Positions 10,466 to 23,008 are shown, counted from the first letter of the stretch. The stretch: DNA of 64,000 bases from Neolentinus lepideus HHB14362 ss-1 (GCA_001632425.1 KV425560.1:538661-602660); one strand, 5' to 3'. The notes: a model not told the origin generated them from the sequence alone. Translations and numbers: made by a program.

Positions 10466-13400
10466 GAAAGGATGGGTGATTCAAAGAAGCGTCGCCCGCA
10501 TTTTGAGACAGGACAGTGTTATTTACGGCCAGTTGTTATTTACTCGTATCAGAGTCCAGTTCCATTCGAGATCTCGCAGCGGATCTAATTTCCCCCGATC
10601 GATCCTCAGTCACCCTTCCGTTTTCTGCCTTATTAAAATCATCCTGTCACGTCACCCGGACCCCCTTAAATCACCGGCCACCCATGTGACCGTCACCCCT
10701 TCTGATAACCCGGCCCCGGCCCGCCACTCCCCCGAGCCGAGCACCTCCTGTCCGCCACAGCTTCTCGGGACCGACTCCCTTCCCCGTTTGGGCCATCGTT
10801 TCTGATCCACGCCCCGCCATCACGGTCGTGTGTTCCTGGGCGCCTCTGCTGTTGCGATGCCCGCACACCAACACGAGGCCCGCCAACACGAGGCTACCGG
10901 GCGTCGCAGCCACTCGACGCTTTTCTCACGTCCTCCGTTATTGTCATACCTTCCTGTAACCTCCTGTAACCTCTTGTAACCTTCCTGTAACCCTTCTTCA
11001 TGTATCAACCTTCCTCTTCCACTTCTCTTCATAAATACGACTTTACATACCGTCAGAACGTCTATCAGCCCACAATCCCCCTTCCACTTCTTTTCTCAGC
11101 TGTCACTCCACCACAAACTCTAAACCCTCCTCGACGTTTCAGATGTCGTTCTCTTCTCCCGTCCCAATTGCAATTTATTATTACGCCCGCGACGTCGACG
11201 CAGAGACAATCCTTCCAATTCAACATCCCGCCAATTCAACGCGACGCCAGCGTTCGACACAACGATCACGATCGAAACGTCTGACACGCTTCCCAAGAAC
11301 CCACGACGGGCGCGGCACAGTACGCCGCAGTCAGTTTTGATGCCTTCTGTCCCCCTCCAGATGGCGTTTCTCTCTCGTAACAATTCATGTGCATTTAATA
11401 CACCCTGAGTGCAGTATCCAGCTGCGACGCCATTGTTGTTGCCCTGTCCATGCATCAGTCTGACACCCGACTTCAAATCCGTGTCCGCGTTCCGTCGCGA
11501 GTCACAACACCTCGCTCGCCACGATCGTGCACGGACACGGAAGCATTTTTCAGGTACACCTCCCCTCCCTGCCGCGGCCGCCGCCCAAACGCGGTACGCC
11601 AGCCCCCGACATCTCGCTGATAAATTCGCTAGCGCCCCGAACGCGAACTCTATCTCGCGCACATGAAATGGCTTCCCCGAATGAGCGAGCGACACGAGAT
11701 CCGGGCGTCATTGCAATGTATCTTGGGCGCCTGTGGTTTTGGTTTGAAAATTGAGCCCCCTTGTTTTTAAATTTTACTTTGTGTCGTGACCGGTATCCCC
11801 GGGCATGTAGACGTCGTGCGGTGCGTAAAACGCTTTGGGTGGCGGTAGAAACGGCTGCCTGAGCCACCATCGAGCCACCGTGGCTGGCAAAACACAACAC
11901 GCGCAATCTAATCTGACGCCAGCCAGCCCATCCGATCCTCATCAACGCGGCGAAAACAGAGTATCGAGGGTGAACACGAGGCTCGTGACGTGCATGCAGG
12001 CCAGATGCGATGTACCTGGCTCGCAACAAAACACAAGTACCTCGGATTTACTTAGGCTTTAGAACGTACGCTGCGAGTGTTTATCTGACGCGCGCGGGTC
12101 AGGCACCCGGGGTATCCGGTGACAGAGCGCAGTGATAGATATCCCTCGCCATTATGGCGAATACCCAGGTCCCTGCGATTGCGAGAGAAGCTGCGCTCGA
12201 TCTCCGCGGATCCGGGCAAGAACAACAGTACGTACCTGCTCATCCCCCGATGCGAGTATATCTAGCAACCGTCGCAGTGATCAGTCGTGCATACTCAAAT
12301 TCAGTTTCCCATCAAGAAGGCACCCAGAGCTGTGCGGGTTCGGGCGTTCTCCAAGGGATATGCGTTTATACCGCAATATTCCAAGTCCCATGATCATATC
12401 ATACAGAGAGGACGCTTATTTAATTTTAATCCGCTGCTGCTGCTTTCTGATGCAACACCCGCTGTGTATCCGAGACTGAGTGGCAGACGAAGGGACACCC
12501 CTGTAATTCAGTCTGACAGTAATAACCGGTGCCAGCTGGCGATGTCGACTGCCCCTGTGCGCTCTTGTCTTCTGCGACGTTAGACGGGTCCTCAATTCAA
12601 TGGACGAGAATTCGTGCCCATGGATGCAGTGTCATTGTTATCGGAGCCGCCAGGCGCGAATTGGACACATATAGTATACACTTCCAAAATCTCAGACACT
12701 CTTCTAGAGTAGTCACATACACGTTAACGCACCTGCATCATGCACCCCAAGATCTCGCGCGGCGGTCAGGCACGAGCTCTCTCCCCTGACAGGTGTTCAA
12801 GATACATTTCGAGGTCACTTAATATCGGACCGACATTAGGTGGGCTCGGCGTATTCATCGTGACGCAGCGACTGTCAACTCGAAAAGTACGCCACGCAGA
12901 TGAAGGCATAGGTAGGCACTCCAAAGCTGGACCCGAAAATAAGCGGATAAGAAGCCACTTAATGCCACCGAACGTCCGGATCCCCTTCCCACCGAAATGA
13001 TGCTCGGAGAGCCATCATTTGATGGTGGAACAGTGCATTGACATTCCGTCCTAGATTCCGTCCACTACCCATCAATCAACCCAACGCGACCGGATCGTAT
13101 CATATACAAAAAGTTCCACCAAGACAAACTGGTCTTAGGAGGAAGACAGCAGCAGCCTATCTCATTGTCGGATGATAGCAGATCGTCTTGTTAGCTAGTC
13201 GTAGCAGTCGCCCCGATACAGCGGCGATCACGAACATGCCGACACCCATCACTCTATATATTCCAAACATAACCGCATGTCGTAAACAACTGCGGGACGC
13301 CCCTGAGCGAGGTTGAAGTCTATCACGGTCGCGGACTTGCACTTGAGAGCCTCGACATGCGATGTGTCTGAACTTGGGTTGTAGGTTCCAATATTCTGCA

Positions 13401-16315
13401 GCCGCGAGTGCTATCGCAGAGGCCCCAGTTCATCGAGAAATGATATTTCACAATTTTCCACCCGCTACGAACCGCGCTATCGTCGCCGCCGTCGCTGATT
13501 CAAGCGCCGTGAACGAAACTCAGCGACGTGAAACCGCGACAGAAGCGTATTCATGGATCAATTGCTACCGCTTCCCGGAAGCGACATTCAGTGACAGGAG
13601 AAAGATGGACAGCGCACATCTCCCGAATAGCCCAGCGATGCACGTTGGTGTAGGTGGGGCCAGAGCAGCCGTCTCTTGTGGACCGAAAAACACGAGGAAG
13701 GTAACAGAACGGAAACTCAGCCAGTCGAATGGAAAAGACAGCAGCCAGTTTTAGCACAGACTTTCGGGGCGTCAAAGCCAGTCAACGGAGGTAGTAGGAC
13801 CGCAGGCATCCATCTCGAGAACAAGTGTGTGCATCGCAGAAGCACGGTGGACACAGCCGTGACCCGCGGCATCGCACGCAGATCGCACCGACGAATAACG
13901 CAAGGGAACGGCCAGAAACACAGAACTTGTCTGTGCACCGCATCTACAGAGTTGCAGGCCTTCCAGCAGCCAACTTACCGGCGGCAACACATGCCAGGGG
14001 AGCGGAGTCCCGGTCCGCGAAAGGGGTTTCTCCGGGGATTACTCCTCCGACAGACATACCCTCCTGGAGCGATCGCAAGGATGGGGCCAGGCCAGGAACT
14101 GTACACGGCGTACCTAAGTAGCACACGGGACGAATTTCTGGCGTACATAATGAGCATCATCAAACTGAGGATCGGCTCCGCGACAGGCATGATCAGTGAT
14201 GGCGACTGCAGACTCAACATTTCGAGCAATGCGAACGCTGATGAACAAGACCAAAGTACGCAGTTGGAGGATCCTAGGGTAAGATGTCCCTGGAAGCCTC
14301 GAGGACTGCAGCTTCCTATTCTAGAGTCGCATCGATAGTTGCTTTATTGTTTACCGGCGCTTTCGAAACGAAGGCCCTGGCCAGATTGCACCCGGAAAGG
14401 CAGCTTGGAACGAAGTAGGATCGGTCCTGGAACGACAGTACTATTCGCAGCTGCTGACTTGCACGCCCGAGGCAGTAAACATCCGAAGAATGCGGAAGTG
14501 GAGATCTTCAGACGAAAGGCCCAGGAGCTAATGGGTGTTCCGCACACTGCCACAGTAGGCCCTGCTCTTCTAGAATGATGGTGAGGATTACCGACAAGGA
14601 GGCTCCTTATAGGAGGGTCTTCTACGCCGATATTATGGGGCGAGGCGTCGTTCGGCGCTTTGGGTAACGCTGATAGACTTGGGGTACCAAGATCCGGTCA
14701 GGGTTGCGAATAGCGCAGTAAGGAGACCTGAAACCTAGGGCCAGAGGTCCGAGCAGAAAGAACTGTCCTCTGGTAGAAGCGAACCACGAGCTTCTCAACA
14801 AGCTCACATTTATGCTTCCTGGATAGAGATAGCACCAAACCCTAGCAAGTATAGACCTTCTAATGGCAGATTCTCTAGATCCAAACGTACCAACTTCTTG
14901 GGTACAGCCACCGTACTAGGGCCAGATATCCAGCAAAGTTTCTTGAAACGTTGTCTTTGGATAAGGGAGACAGCGTAGTGCTCGTTCCAAGCTTTGAACG
15001 CCGAGGTTCTAGGCGCCTAAATAAGAAAGACGAGCCTATAGTTTTAGCATCCCCGGATGGCATTTGTGGACCCAGGTACAGCGGCTGGGATTTCCCCAGA
15101 AATTTGGCAAAGAGTGGAGGCAGAGCTTCACGATGGACTCCAAGCGACCGTAGCGACCGAAATGACCTTACGGGTCCGTCATGGGGTATTTTCCAAACAG
15201 TTCAGGAGTCCCGTAGAATGATCGTGCATACCGTGAGTCCAGCCCCAGCCCTCGAACTGGATTAATGAATCCTATTAAGATTCAGCGTGTGGCAATAGAT
15301 AGACGCAGACGTTACTGTGGGAATACCGCGATCGCGGGCAGAACGCGGAATCAGGTCGTTCGGCCAGTGCTCCTATGTACACCCGAAGGATCAGTTATGT
15401 GCAATTGAGACGGGTAGGAGCATGGGCCAAGCTCTCTGGCAGCTAAAACCGTTGTTCAACCGCAATTAATAATGATTGTGTTCTTCTGGTAGCGCGGATA
15501 GGAAGCAAACGGAGATGCCAAATGTCCGCATCAGCGCCGACGAAACCTGCGGACAGATGCACGATCAGCAAGGAGGTCACGGTCACAGTTGTGGATGCAC
15601 AGTTCGGCCTGTGAGCCAGGGGTGGCCGGGGTGTTGTCGAAGACGTCACGGTCTATTTCTGACTGCATTAGATCCGGAAAACTGGATGGGAAAACATGAA
15701 GAAAGAGAAGTTGATAGAGGAAGGGAAGCAGCGACGAAAAGGAAAGGACGATCCTGTGGCGACTCATGCATGTCAGTTATTGCCATGGCAGCAGCGTTCG
15801 ATGTAGAGTAGGCGAAAATTGACCGTATATTCACTGCGCAACTATGCGTCTTCAACGGCGGCGGCGTGCTCGCCGTCTCTTGAAGACTGACGGCGAACGC
15901 CTCGAGGAATAACATGCATCTTGCGTGTTGCCCGAAAACCTTCCTGTTCGATCTCCTGAAGAAACAATAAGCAAGTCATCGGTCCGCCCAGAACCGTTCC
16001 TCCCGGGTTCGTCATTGAGATTGCCAAATGCAGCGTGTGCAGGCCCAGTACTCATGGTAGACGCTTGACGGACCACTGTATCAACGCGCAATCGGGAGCT
16101 GTCGGTGTTATGGAATATCAGAAAGAAGAGAGCACACTGGCCGTGACAAACTTTGTTGACGACGCAAGTCTGCCAAACACTCCGGCCCGCTCGTAATCAC
16201 CAGAAAGCGGTCCTTATCACGTGGTCTTTCTGGGCTGCATGTGACTGACACGTGGATTGACCCCATCGTCCGACTCGCCAGACTTGAAGCTTGTAACTAT
16301 GAACTATCCCTGACG
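10466..16315. other. Gene-poor region (5.85 kb) upstream of the Con7-like gene
   Basis: No supportable gene. Open frames (minus 11120-11695, plus 13676-14338, plus 14951-15265, plus 15476-15811 and others) lack domains, conserved patterns and consistent splicing, and overlap in conflicting frames. The first few hundred bases hold the Con7-like promoter, including a four-copy 10-bp repeat listed separately. The region may contain a long 5' UTR, regulatory DNA, non-coding RNA or decayed sequence. I cannot distinguish these from sequence alone. Confidence 0.5.
10951..10991 (+). repeat. Short tandem repeat, four units of about 10 bp
   Basis: Four consecutive copies of a unit close to ttcctgtaac (10951, 10961, 10971, 10981; the last carries one extra base). 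GTAAC is kept in every copy. They lie about 490 bp upstream of the Con7-like start codon. They could be a minisatellite or clustered binding sites. Confidence 0.7.
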
Positions 16316-17494
16316 ATGGCGGACTCCGCACAATCGAGACGATTGACAAGGAGTACCACCAGGCCAAGACGTTCTGCACGACTGAGTATTGGCCAAAGTA
16401 CGTGGTTGGGCACTCGCTAGTTTGCGCTATTGATTTCAGAGGAAGATGCCACCGGCCATGAAGCTAGTAGCAGAAGTAGGAAGTCCAAGGCGACAGTTTT
16501 TGTAGAGATAAAACTGAGGCCGTCGAAGAGAACACGAATCCAATCTACAGAAGCAACGTCGGCCCCGTCTGCTGCGGTGATGGATACATCGGTCGAGGAA
16601 GAGACAGATAAAGGGTTGCGGACTCTAAGATCCAACAATCGTGCATCATTGCCTGCTCCTAGATCAACAAATAAACCTACAAGTGCTGTCAGCGAAAAGC
16701 TAGAGAAAACGCTGGCAAGGAGAGAGTCCGAGCTGAAACGCAAGATTGACAAGTTAAACGATGAAATTGCGGCCGCGTCGAAGAGGGAGGAAGAAGCGAC
16801 AAAAATCATCAAGGAGCGCGATGATAGGACGAGGTCAACTGCTTATGAGCAGCTTGAAAATAACTTCACGTGCGCCTTATGCTATGACATTATGTGAGTA
16901 CACGAGAGCCCGTGTCTAACCCAATGATGTTGACTGTATGCTTTCCAGGGCCTGCCCGTGGTCTCTGAATCATCCCGCTTGCGGACACACCTTCTGCGCT
17001 GAATGCATACTGAAATGGTTCTTCTCTGGCATGCACCGAGCGTGTGGCACATGGCACGCGTCGCTTGATTGTCCCATCTGCCGCTCGACTCTCACACACC
17101 CGCGGCCCACCCCACCGCGACCAGTGCTGACATTTCCGTTCAGTCCCAACCGCGTCGCTGACGCGGCGCTGAAAGACTTGATAGCCGTAGTCGCAGGTAA
17201 AGAGAAGCCAAAAGCAAAGAAGAAAGTCAGGAGCCTTACAAAGCCCGGTGTTACCTTGCCTTGGGAGGCATGGTTGCTGGGCGGATCGGCGCATACGGAG
17301 TGGTTGGCTCGCGACGAGTGAGTCTCCATCCTTCGAAGCTCTATGAGTGTATGCTCAGGTCGTTCTGATCGATGGTTTTGGTGTCGTTCCGACGATTTAG
17401 CCGAGGAAGGTTTATGGTAAATGAAGTTGCCAAAGGATGGCAGACAATGGACTATGACCTGCTCGTCATCACCAAAGAGACACTCGGAGTTTAG
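16316..17494 (+). CDS. RING-finger protein, probable E3 ubiquitin ligase
   Basis: A 332-residue protein from four exons: 16316-16397, 16440-16893, 16949-17317 and 17401-17494. All junctions are GT..AG and keep frame. The N-terminus is basic ('RRLTRSTTRPRRSARLS') and followed by a Lys/Glu-rich coiled coil (about 'VSEKLEKTLARRESELKRKI'). The C3HC4 RING then reads 'FTCALCYDIM', 'HPACGHTFCAECILKWFF' and 'LDCPICRS', interrupted by the second intron inside the first Cys knuckle. A basic segment, 'KPKAKKKVRSLTK', precedes the end. Exon 4 adds a 31-residue tail ending 'LLVITKETLGV'; without it the frame would stop right after the exon 3 donor. The ATG at 16316 was chosen because the 42-nt first intron joins it in frame to exon 2. 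The substrate is unknown. The gene converges on ARP8 with about 210 bp between stops. Confidence 0.8.
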
Positions 17495-17705
17495 TGCAGT
17501 TTCATCAGTCTTGCGGTTGAAGAAGTCTTGCAGTTATACATTTGGTGTAAAGTGTTGTAACTTATCTCTTGCTGCGCGGCTGCCTTTGAGTTGTTTTCTT
17601 GCATGTCCAATTCCTGTCTAGCATTGCTAGCTGCCATTTCCAAATGGCATGCCAATTTCACAGATCGCGCAGCTTTCGAGTTGCACCAAAAGGCATACGC
17701 ATATA

Positions 17706-20657
17706 CTAGAGATAGAAGCACCGCTCCTTCAGACCCCTCATACCCAATACGTCCTGTCGTGCCCAGATATTTTAGGTCAAATGGTTAAGGGGGTAGTAAC
17801 AGTGATGACGCACCCAGTCTTTCGGTGTTAGCCAAAGGTCACTGACCCCTTCCATCTTACCCAGCACTGCGGCACCCTTCCACTGCAGGACTTGAGGGTC
17901 GACATCCTTGGGCGGCGGAATGATCTGTACCTTTTCCATGTTCGGAACGAGGGGCGTGGCAATGGCTTGCAAGCTAGAAAGGAGGTTGAAATCAGCGTCA
18001 CCAGCTAGGAACAGCAGTCATCTGCCTCACCGGCTCTCCAGGGCATGTGCCATGCCGGCCAGCCTGGCACCGCCGCCCACAACCAAGACAGCCTGGAGAT
18101 ATTTGCGGATCTTCTCGTCCCCACCCGCCGCACGTGCGCTGTTGAAAATAGCAACATCCAGCGGAAGCTTGGACGCCTCGAAACAAACGTCGATGGCGTA
18201 TCCGCCAGGGTACAGCGGGGTAGCCGGCACCTGTGCCTGGAGAACCGGCTGGAATGATGGGGGCGTGGCAGGACGCGGCGCAGGGGACGCTGTTGCTGTC
18301 GCTGATGCGGCCGGGGTAGTTTGAACGGTAGCCGAAGTTGTCTTCGACGCCTCGACTGCCTTGACGACATCCATAGGCATATCGCCTGGCGCTGTGCCTA
18401 GAGCTTGGTCACCTTCAGCTGCAGCTGACGCTTTCTGCTCTGCATTTGCAGGAGCGCACATCAGAAACGTGTGTTGCAAGGTACAATGCGAGAGTTAGCT
18501 AGTGCGTGGCCGGACAAGCCGTGGACAGACCTGTCTGTCCTTCAACGTCCATAGTGGTCCCTTCAGCACCCGGGACATTCGCAACATGAGGGGCTTCTGG
18601 AATAGGCGCTTGCGCAATTTCGGCGGCCGGAAGCAGGTGCTGTGTCGAAATGAGCATAGCTTGAGTCTGGCGAGAATAAAGGGTCAGTATCCTGAGCACA
18701 AGGCGAGACCCTCGAAATGAATGGACAGACATACAACGTGATCCGTTGGCGCCTCCACGATCTCTTCCGTAACATCAGGATGTGAAGATGGTCGCATGCC
18801 TATTCGCTTCCTATCGAACTCGATGACTCGAGGCTCGAAGATACACTGAATTGAATTGTTGTTAGTGTATGCTATAAAGGGTTAAGCGGGCAATCATGAC
18901 AGTACCATTGGCGCCAGGATAATCTCGTCGTAAGCCCGCAAGCCGTACTTTTGAGTTGGTTTATTTGGCTGCTTAACAGCGAAGTCATACAAGTTCAGTG
19001 CAACCTCCGCCTAAGGAACCTGATGTTGTAATCATGCATAGTGTTGTGAAGCGGGGAAAACTCACCTCGGATAAGGTACATAGCCTCTTCTTGAGGTCCT
19101 CCATAACTTCCCAATCATACCACCGTGCAAGGTCTATATCCCGGTACGGGAAGTTTATTCTGTCCAAAAGAACATACAAAAACTCGGTTACATCATTACC
19201 GCCTATGTTGAGCGATATCCTAAGAACTTGTCAGATCTCTGAGGCAGTTTTGTAAGTGACGAACGTGGTTACCTTGTTTCGGGGATAACCATCCCCTCGT
19301 CGACGCATGCGACGCTCGTAGTGACTGCCCCGATGTCAACGACGCAGGCATTTGAGATGCCTGAGCCGTACGTGGCTGCTAACGACTCCTGCGAGAAGCT
19401 AGTAAGCATAGGTCTGGTTGGTGGTGGGATCAGCTTTACCTGTTGAACGCACAGTTGCTTGAAACCCATGCAGACCAATAGTATATCAACGAGATCTCGG
19501 ACGTACGCCCGATCATAGAAGTCTGGAATCACAAGAACTACAGAGTAGTCCTATTGAGCGTCAGCACAAAGACATACTGTCTTGGCACCAACGCTCTCAC
19601 CTTGTAGGATTTTGATGAGATACTGAGGTTTTCTCGTAATACGGTCCTGAGAATTGTCTCTATATCATCGAGAATGGCCTGCTGTGAATGGTAATCTCTG
19701 CTATTGAACTGACCGCCGTATATGGGCCACCTCTGAATATAACCCATTCCGGTTGGTTCGGCTAATCGCAGTGCCTATGGGCATATTCAGTTCTTGAATT
19801 GTCACATGCGAGATAGATGAGGCTAACGTTCTCTCCCACTAGAAATGCATCTTCAGGAGGATCTGTGATGAAATGTTTCCGGGCGAATGCGTCTTCCGGG
19901 AGACTTTCAGGTTTGAATTGTTCATTGAAAGTGGACGCTATGCTAGTGGCGTTTGGCGTGACTCGTAACTTGTAGAATTTCATACGTGCTCTGAGCGATA
20001 AGCATATGGTAGCCAGCTTCTCCTCAAACTAGTTCTCGGTTATTGTCAAGATACCTTAGTTTATAAGCATAACCCACCGGATCGTCTGAAAGTGCTTGTA
20101 CGGCATACTCATCAGCTGTTTGAGAGGTGGAAGCTGAGCGTCTGCGAGTTGGTCTTCCTGATCGGCTCTTACGTGGCCGGGTTATGCCTTCAACGAACAC
20201 AGGCTTTGGTATTGGTAGCTTGTGCTTGTGAGCAATTACATTGGGCACAGTTAACGGGTTAACATCTGATGCCCTTCCAATGCGCAAGTAACGCGACCCC
20301 GGATGAATCACTAGGACCTGTGATCCTCGCCTGGACTAGATATTTTTCCGGCACGGTTACGTCAGATAGTTCACCATAAGAGCAGTGCGCTGTACCTCGC
20401 TCGCGCTTGAGATAGGCTCCTCAACTTGTGATCTGTTCTTGTTGTTTGCGTTTCTTGCCCAAAGTGTCTGGCTCTCCGCTTTGAGATAAGCAGACCCCAT
20501 CTGCTTCGGATTAGGCCTGTCAATTGCATTCGCCACCCTACAGTTAGCGATACGTATTCTGTGTGCGCACGACAGTTACACACGCCAATGGCACTTGAAA
20601 TGTAGTGTATCGGAAACCTGTTTCATCGCGCTTTGCATTTGGAACACCTCTAGGCAT
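17706..20657 (-). CDS. ARP8: Actin-related protein 8 (INO80 chromatin-remodelling complex)
   Basis: Arp8 is a nuclear actin-fold subunit of INO80 that binds linker DNA and histones with actin and Arp4. The start 'MPRGVPNAK' (ATG 20657) leads through an intron to 'NAIDRPNPKQMGSAYLK'. The actin-fold start follows: 'MIHPGSRYLRIGRASDVNP', then a basic insertion 'RSGRPTRRRSAST'. Later exons carry 'RWPIYGGQFNSRDYHSQQ', 'MIPDFYDRAYVRDLVDILL', and the phosphate-loop-like 'SNACVVDIGAVTTSVACVD'. Ser/Thr/Ala/Pro-rich insertions (about 18250-18700) separate these from the C-terminus 'GAAVLGKMEGVSDLWLTPKDW'. The last exon, after an intron with GTGCGT donor, is 'DVLGMRGLKERCFYL', the conserved Arp8 end. 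Many short introns. The start codon was fixed by the conserved opening residues. Confidence 0.92.
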
Positions 20658-21081
20658 GGTGAGGACCCTCGCTGGAGTCTGAGGTCTAAGCTCAAGAGTG
20701 CTGGGCTGGGAAGGATGATCGAACTACGCGAGCGGCAGTGTTATTTTTAGCACATCCATTCGAGGTAAATTCTGAGGCGAGCAATATTAGTATTACAGCT
20801 ATCGATTGTATTCGTATACTTATGCAGACTAAATTGTTCTGTCTATGATGTGTGCCTCTGTGGCTCGGGAATGACGGTTTTGCCCATCTGTCAGGTTACT
20901 CTGGCATGCAACTCATTTATCATCATTTTTCTCCTGTCCTACTACATATTCAAAATCATCAAGCAGATGCTTCATATTCTGACGTCGGGACTGGGGTCTC
21001 TCCGGCGCAGCAGTCACTATATAGGACATTTGTCGGAAAGTCTCCTTGCGACATCATGATGATGAGCTCCACCAATTGGGT

Positions 21082-21520
21082 TGGGCACGGGTCACACCGC
21101 GGGCTTCGTGGACGACACCGTACCCTCACCCGCCTACACCTCACCCGAGGCGGGTAGGGGTCCGAAACCCGCCAAGAAGACCGCGGGTGCCGGTAGCGCA
21201 GTGCCCGATGCCCGAAGTATCTCTCAAGGGCCAGTTAACAGAGCGACCAAGTGCAGTGTTGCTCGGAATAGTACTGTGGACACTTAGGGATACCTTGAAT
21301 GCTATATATTCTCATGCATGAGTAACTTTGAGATGTGCTAAGTTACCTTTTACTTCAAATATATGCAAATTTCATGCGAGAAGTGTACCCTTAGCCAAAC
21401 CCGCTGAACCTGAGACCCGCCGTGGCGGGTACGCGGTGGTATGCGGTTTGGCATTTTCATGTACCGCACCCGTAACCGAGGGACCCCCGGGTCCAAAATG
21501 GCACCCGCCACCCGTGCCCA
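21082..21520. repeat. Possible degenerate non-autonomous element with inverted ends
   Basis: The word tgggcacgggt occurs at 21082-21092 and its exact reverse complement at 21510-21520, 439 bp end to end. The sequence just inside both ends is unusually rich in acccgc and gcgggt words (for example 21122-21190 and 21415-21480), while the middle is AT-richer. The pattern suggests a small inverted-repeat element or the relic of one. I see no clear target-site duplication and no coding capacity. Confidence 0.35.
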
Positions 21521-21833
21521 TCCTTATGGACCACCAACTCGGCCTTCAAATGAACCTCGGAGAATCCGCACGTGTAACCTTTTCTTGCCAAATCATGAAA
21601 TAGCATTACTGCCAGGCACGACTCCGGCCATCTTCAACTTCCTCGTCCCTGCACTCCATCTCAGGAACCTCGGGTCCCTAAAACCCTTGGAGTCGGCTTA
21701 ACAATAATTCGAGCTATGACTTACGGGTGTCGATCGGATGTTGCGGAGTCGAATACCCATGGTTCAGGCAAACCTCCACTCAGGACCACTATTTACAGAG
21801 GTCAAAAATGTGGCTCGATAATGATAGAGTTGC

Positions 21834-21877
21834 AAGAAAAAAAAAGAAAAAGAAAAAGAAAAAAAGAAAAAAGAGGA
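21834..21877 (+). repeat. 44-nt purine tract (A with spaced G)
   Basis: An uninterrupted run of A and G (mostly A, with single Gs every four to seven bases). Low-complexity DNA, possibly a decayed poly-A-like tail or simply a microsatellite. Confidence 0.8.
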
Positions 21878-22230
21878 TTGGCTGGAAAGTAACCGAGGTC
21901 ACATGATGCCAACGCGTCCCGCGTTCTATCTGAGTCTCCGCGGACGAATACTAGTACGTGCGCGGTGATAGTAAACGTTCTTGCATGCCTGCTGTGCGTC
22001 GACTCGTATACCATCGTCTTCTTCTATAGCATACTGCGACAATCCCTGTGCAAATACCATCCCACCGCGTGCTAGCACGTAGTACGGTACGAACTCGAAG
22101 GTACTGTGCACTTATACGTTATTCTGGTCTTGTCTGACTACATATTTGAATAAGATAGCTCGTTGCAAATGACATGCTGTATGTGTTGGGATGCAGACTT
22201 ACTCGCCTACCCCACTCAGTCCTCCGATAT

Positions 22231-23008
22231 TCACGCCCGCATGCAGTCCTTGTTTGGTGACTTCGAATTCCAACCACGACATTCCTTCCGACCACAATCT
22301 CGACACACACCCTCACATTTGCTTGGCCCACGCCCCGGACAAGTGTCGAGCCCGCACTTAGGACACATCCGTGCTTTCCTCGGCTTCTTTTTGGGAGGTA
22401 CGTCTTGCATTGCAGCGAGTCCGCGTTTATATCGAGTTCCCGGACATATGAACTAGCCGCCGCCGTGGGCTGGTACTTGATACTTGCGCGGGCGCCCTCG
22501 AGCGCGTTTAGGCTGTTCTGCCTCTGAAGATGTTTCCGCCTCTGCCTGCGCTGATTGCTTCTTCCCTGTACCGAGAGGGCGACCACGACGGCGCGGAATG
22601 GATGCATCTGCCGTAGGCGGCGTAGCAACTCGTTCTGCGTGCACGTCACGATTCTTGCTTCCCTTCGGACAGCCTCTCTTGCGGGCAGGGGGTTACCGGC
22701 ATCCAGGAAGCCTTGCATGTCGTTCTCTGTCAGGGCAGTCGAGTTGGGTGTGTCCATGGTGTCCTGAGGTATATTCCTGGAGCCATCACATGTGCCCTGG
22801 TTGTAGAATGATAGTTAAATGTCGAAAATTGCATTATATAGAATAAGTGATAAGTTGTTACACACCTGAGGATCCTTGCATGACCTTGCATATCTCTCTG
22901 CTCTGTGTTACCAGCATCTGTTTCTAGCCAGGCCAGAGCCTCAGACGAAAGGCTGATTTCATCATATAGACTTGCAAACTCATCCTCCAGGTCGGGAGAG
23001 GGGGACAT
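22231..23008 (-). pseudogene. AT-hook plus Cys-rich zinc-binding protein, apparently decayed
   Basis: The start 'MSPSPDLEDEFASLYDEISL' (ATG 23008) leads through an intron to an exon with 'MDTPNSTALTENDMQGFLDA'. A second intron (GTAACC donor, CACGCAG acceptor) joins this in frame to 'ERVATPPTADASIPRRRGRP' and then 'KRARGRPRKYQV'. RRRGRP and RARGRPRK are AT-hooks, which bind the minor groove of AT-rich DNA. A TAG (22453-22455) ends this frame. The same frame continues past it into a conserved-looking Cys module: 'KARMCPKCGLDTCPGR', 'CEGVCRDCGRKECRGWNSKS', 'PNKDC', stopping at 22231. AT-hooks followed by such a module is an arrangement I associate with uncharacterised Agaricomycete proteins. The internal stop, a Cys replacing Arg in a further hook-like motif, and uncertain splicing point to a decaying gene. 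A functional short form ending at 22453 remains possible. Confidence 0.5.

Larger units (their letters stand above)
20658..22230. other. Intergenic region with repeat-like DNA
   Basis: Contains the ARP8 promoter on its left side. From about 21080 to 21520 the DNA becomes rich in acccgc/gcgggt words bounded by inverted copies of an 11-bp word, and at 21834 there is a 44-nt all-purine run; both are listed separately. No coding frame could be supported. Confidence 0.5.

Noticed and set aside
11120..11695. 191-codon minus-strand frame
   Set aside because: No conserved pattern, and competing frames cover the same DNA.
13676..14338. 220-codon plus-strand frame
   Set aside because: No recognisable domain; composition and overlap with opposite frames look like chance.
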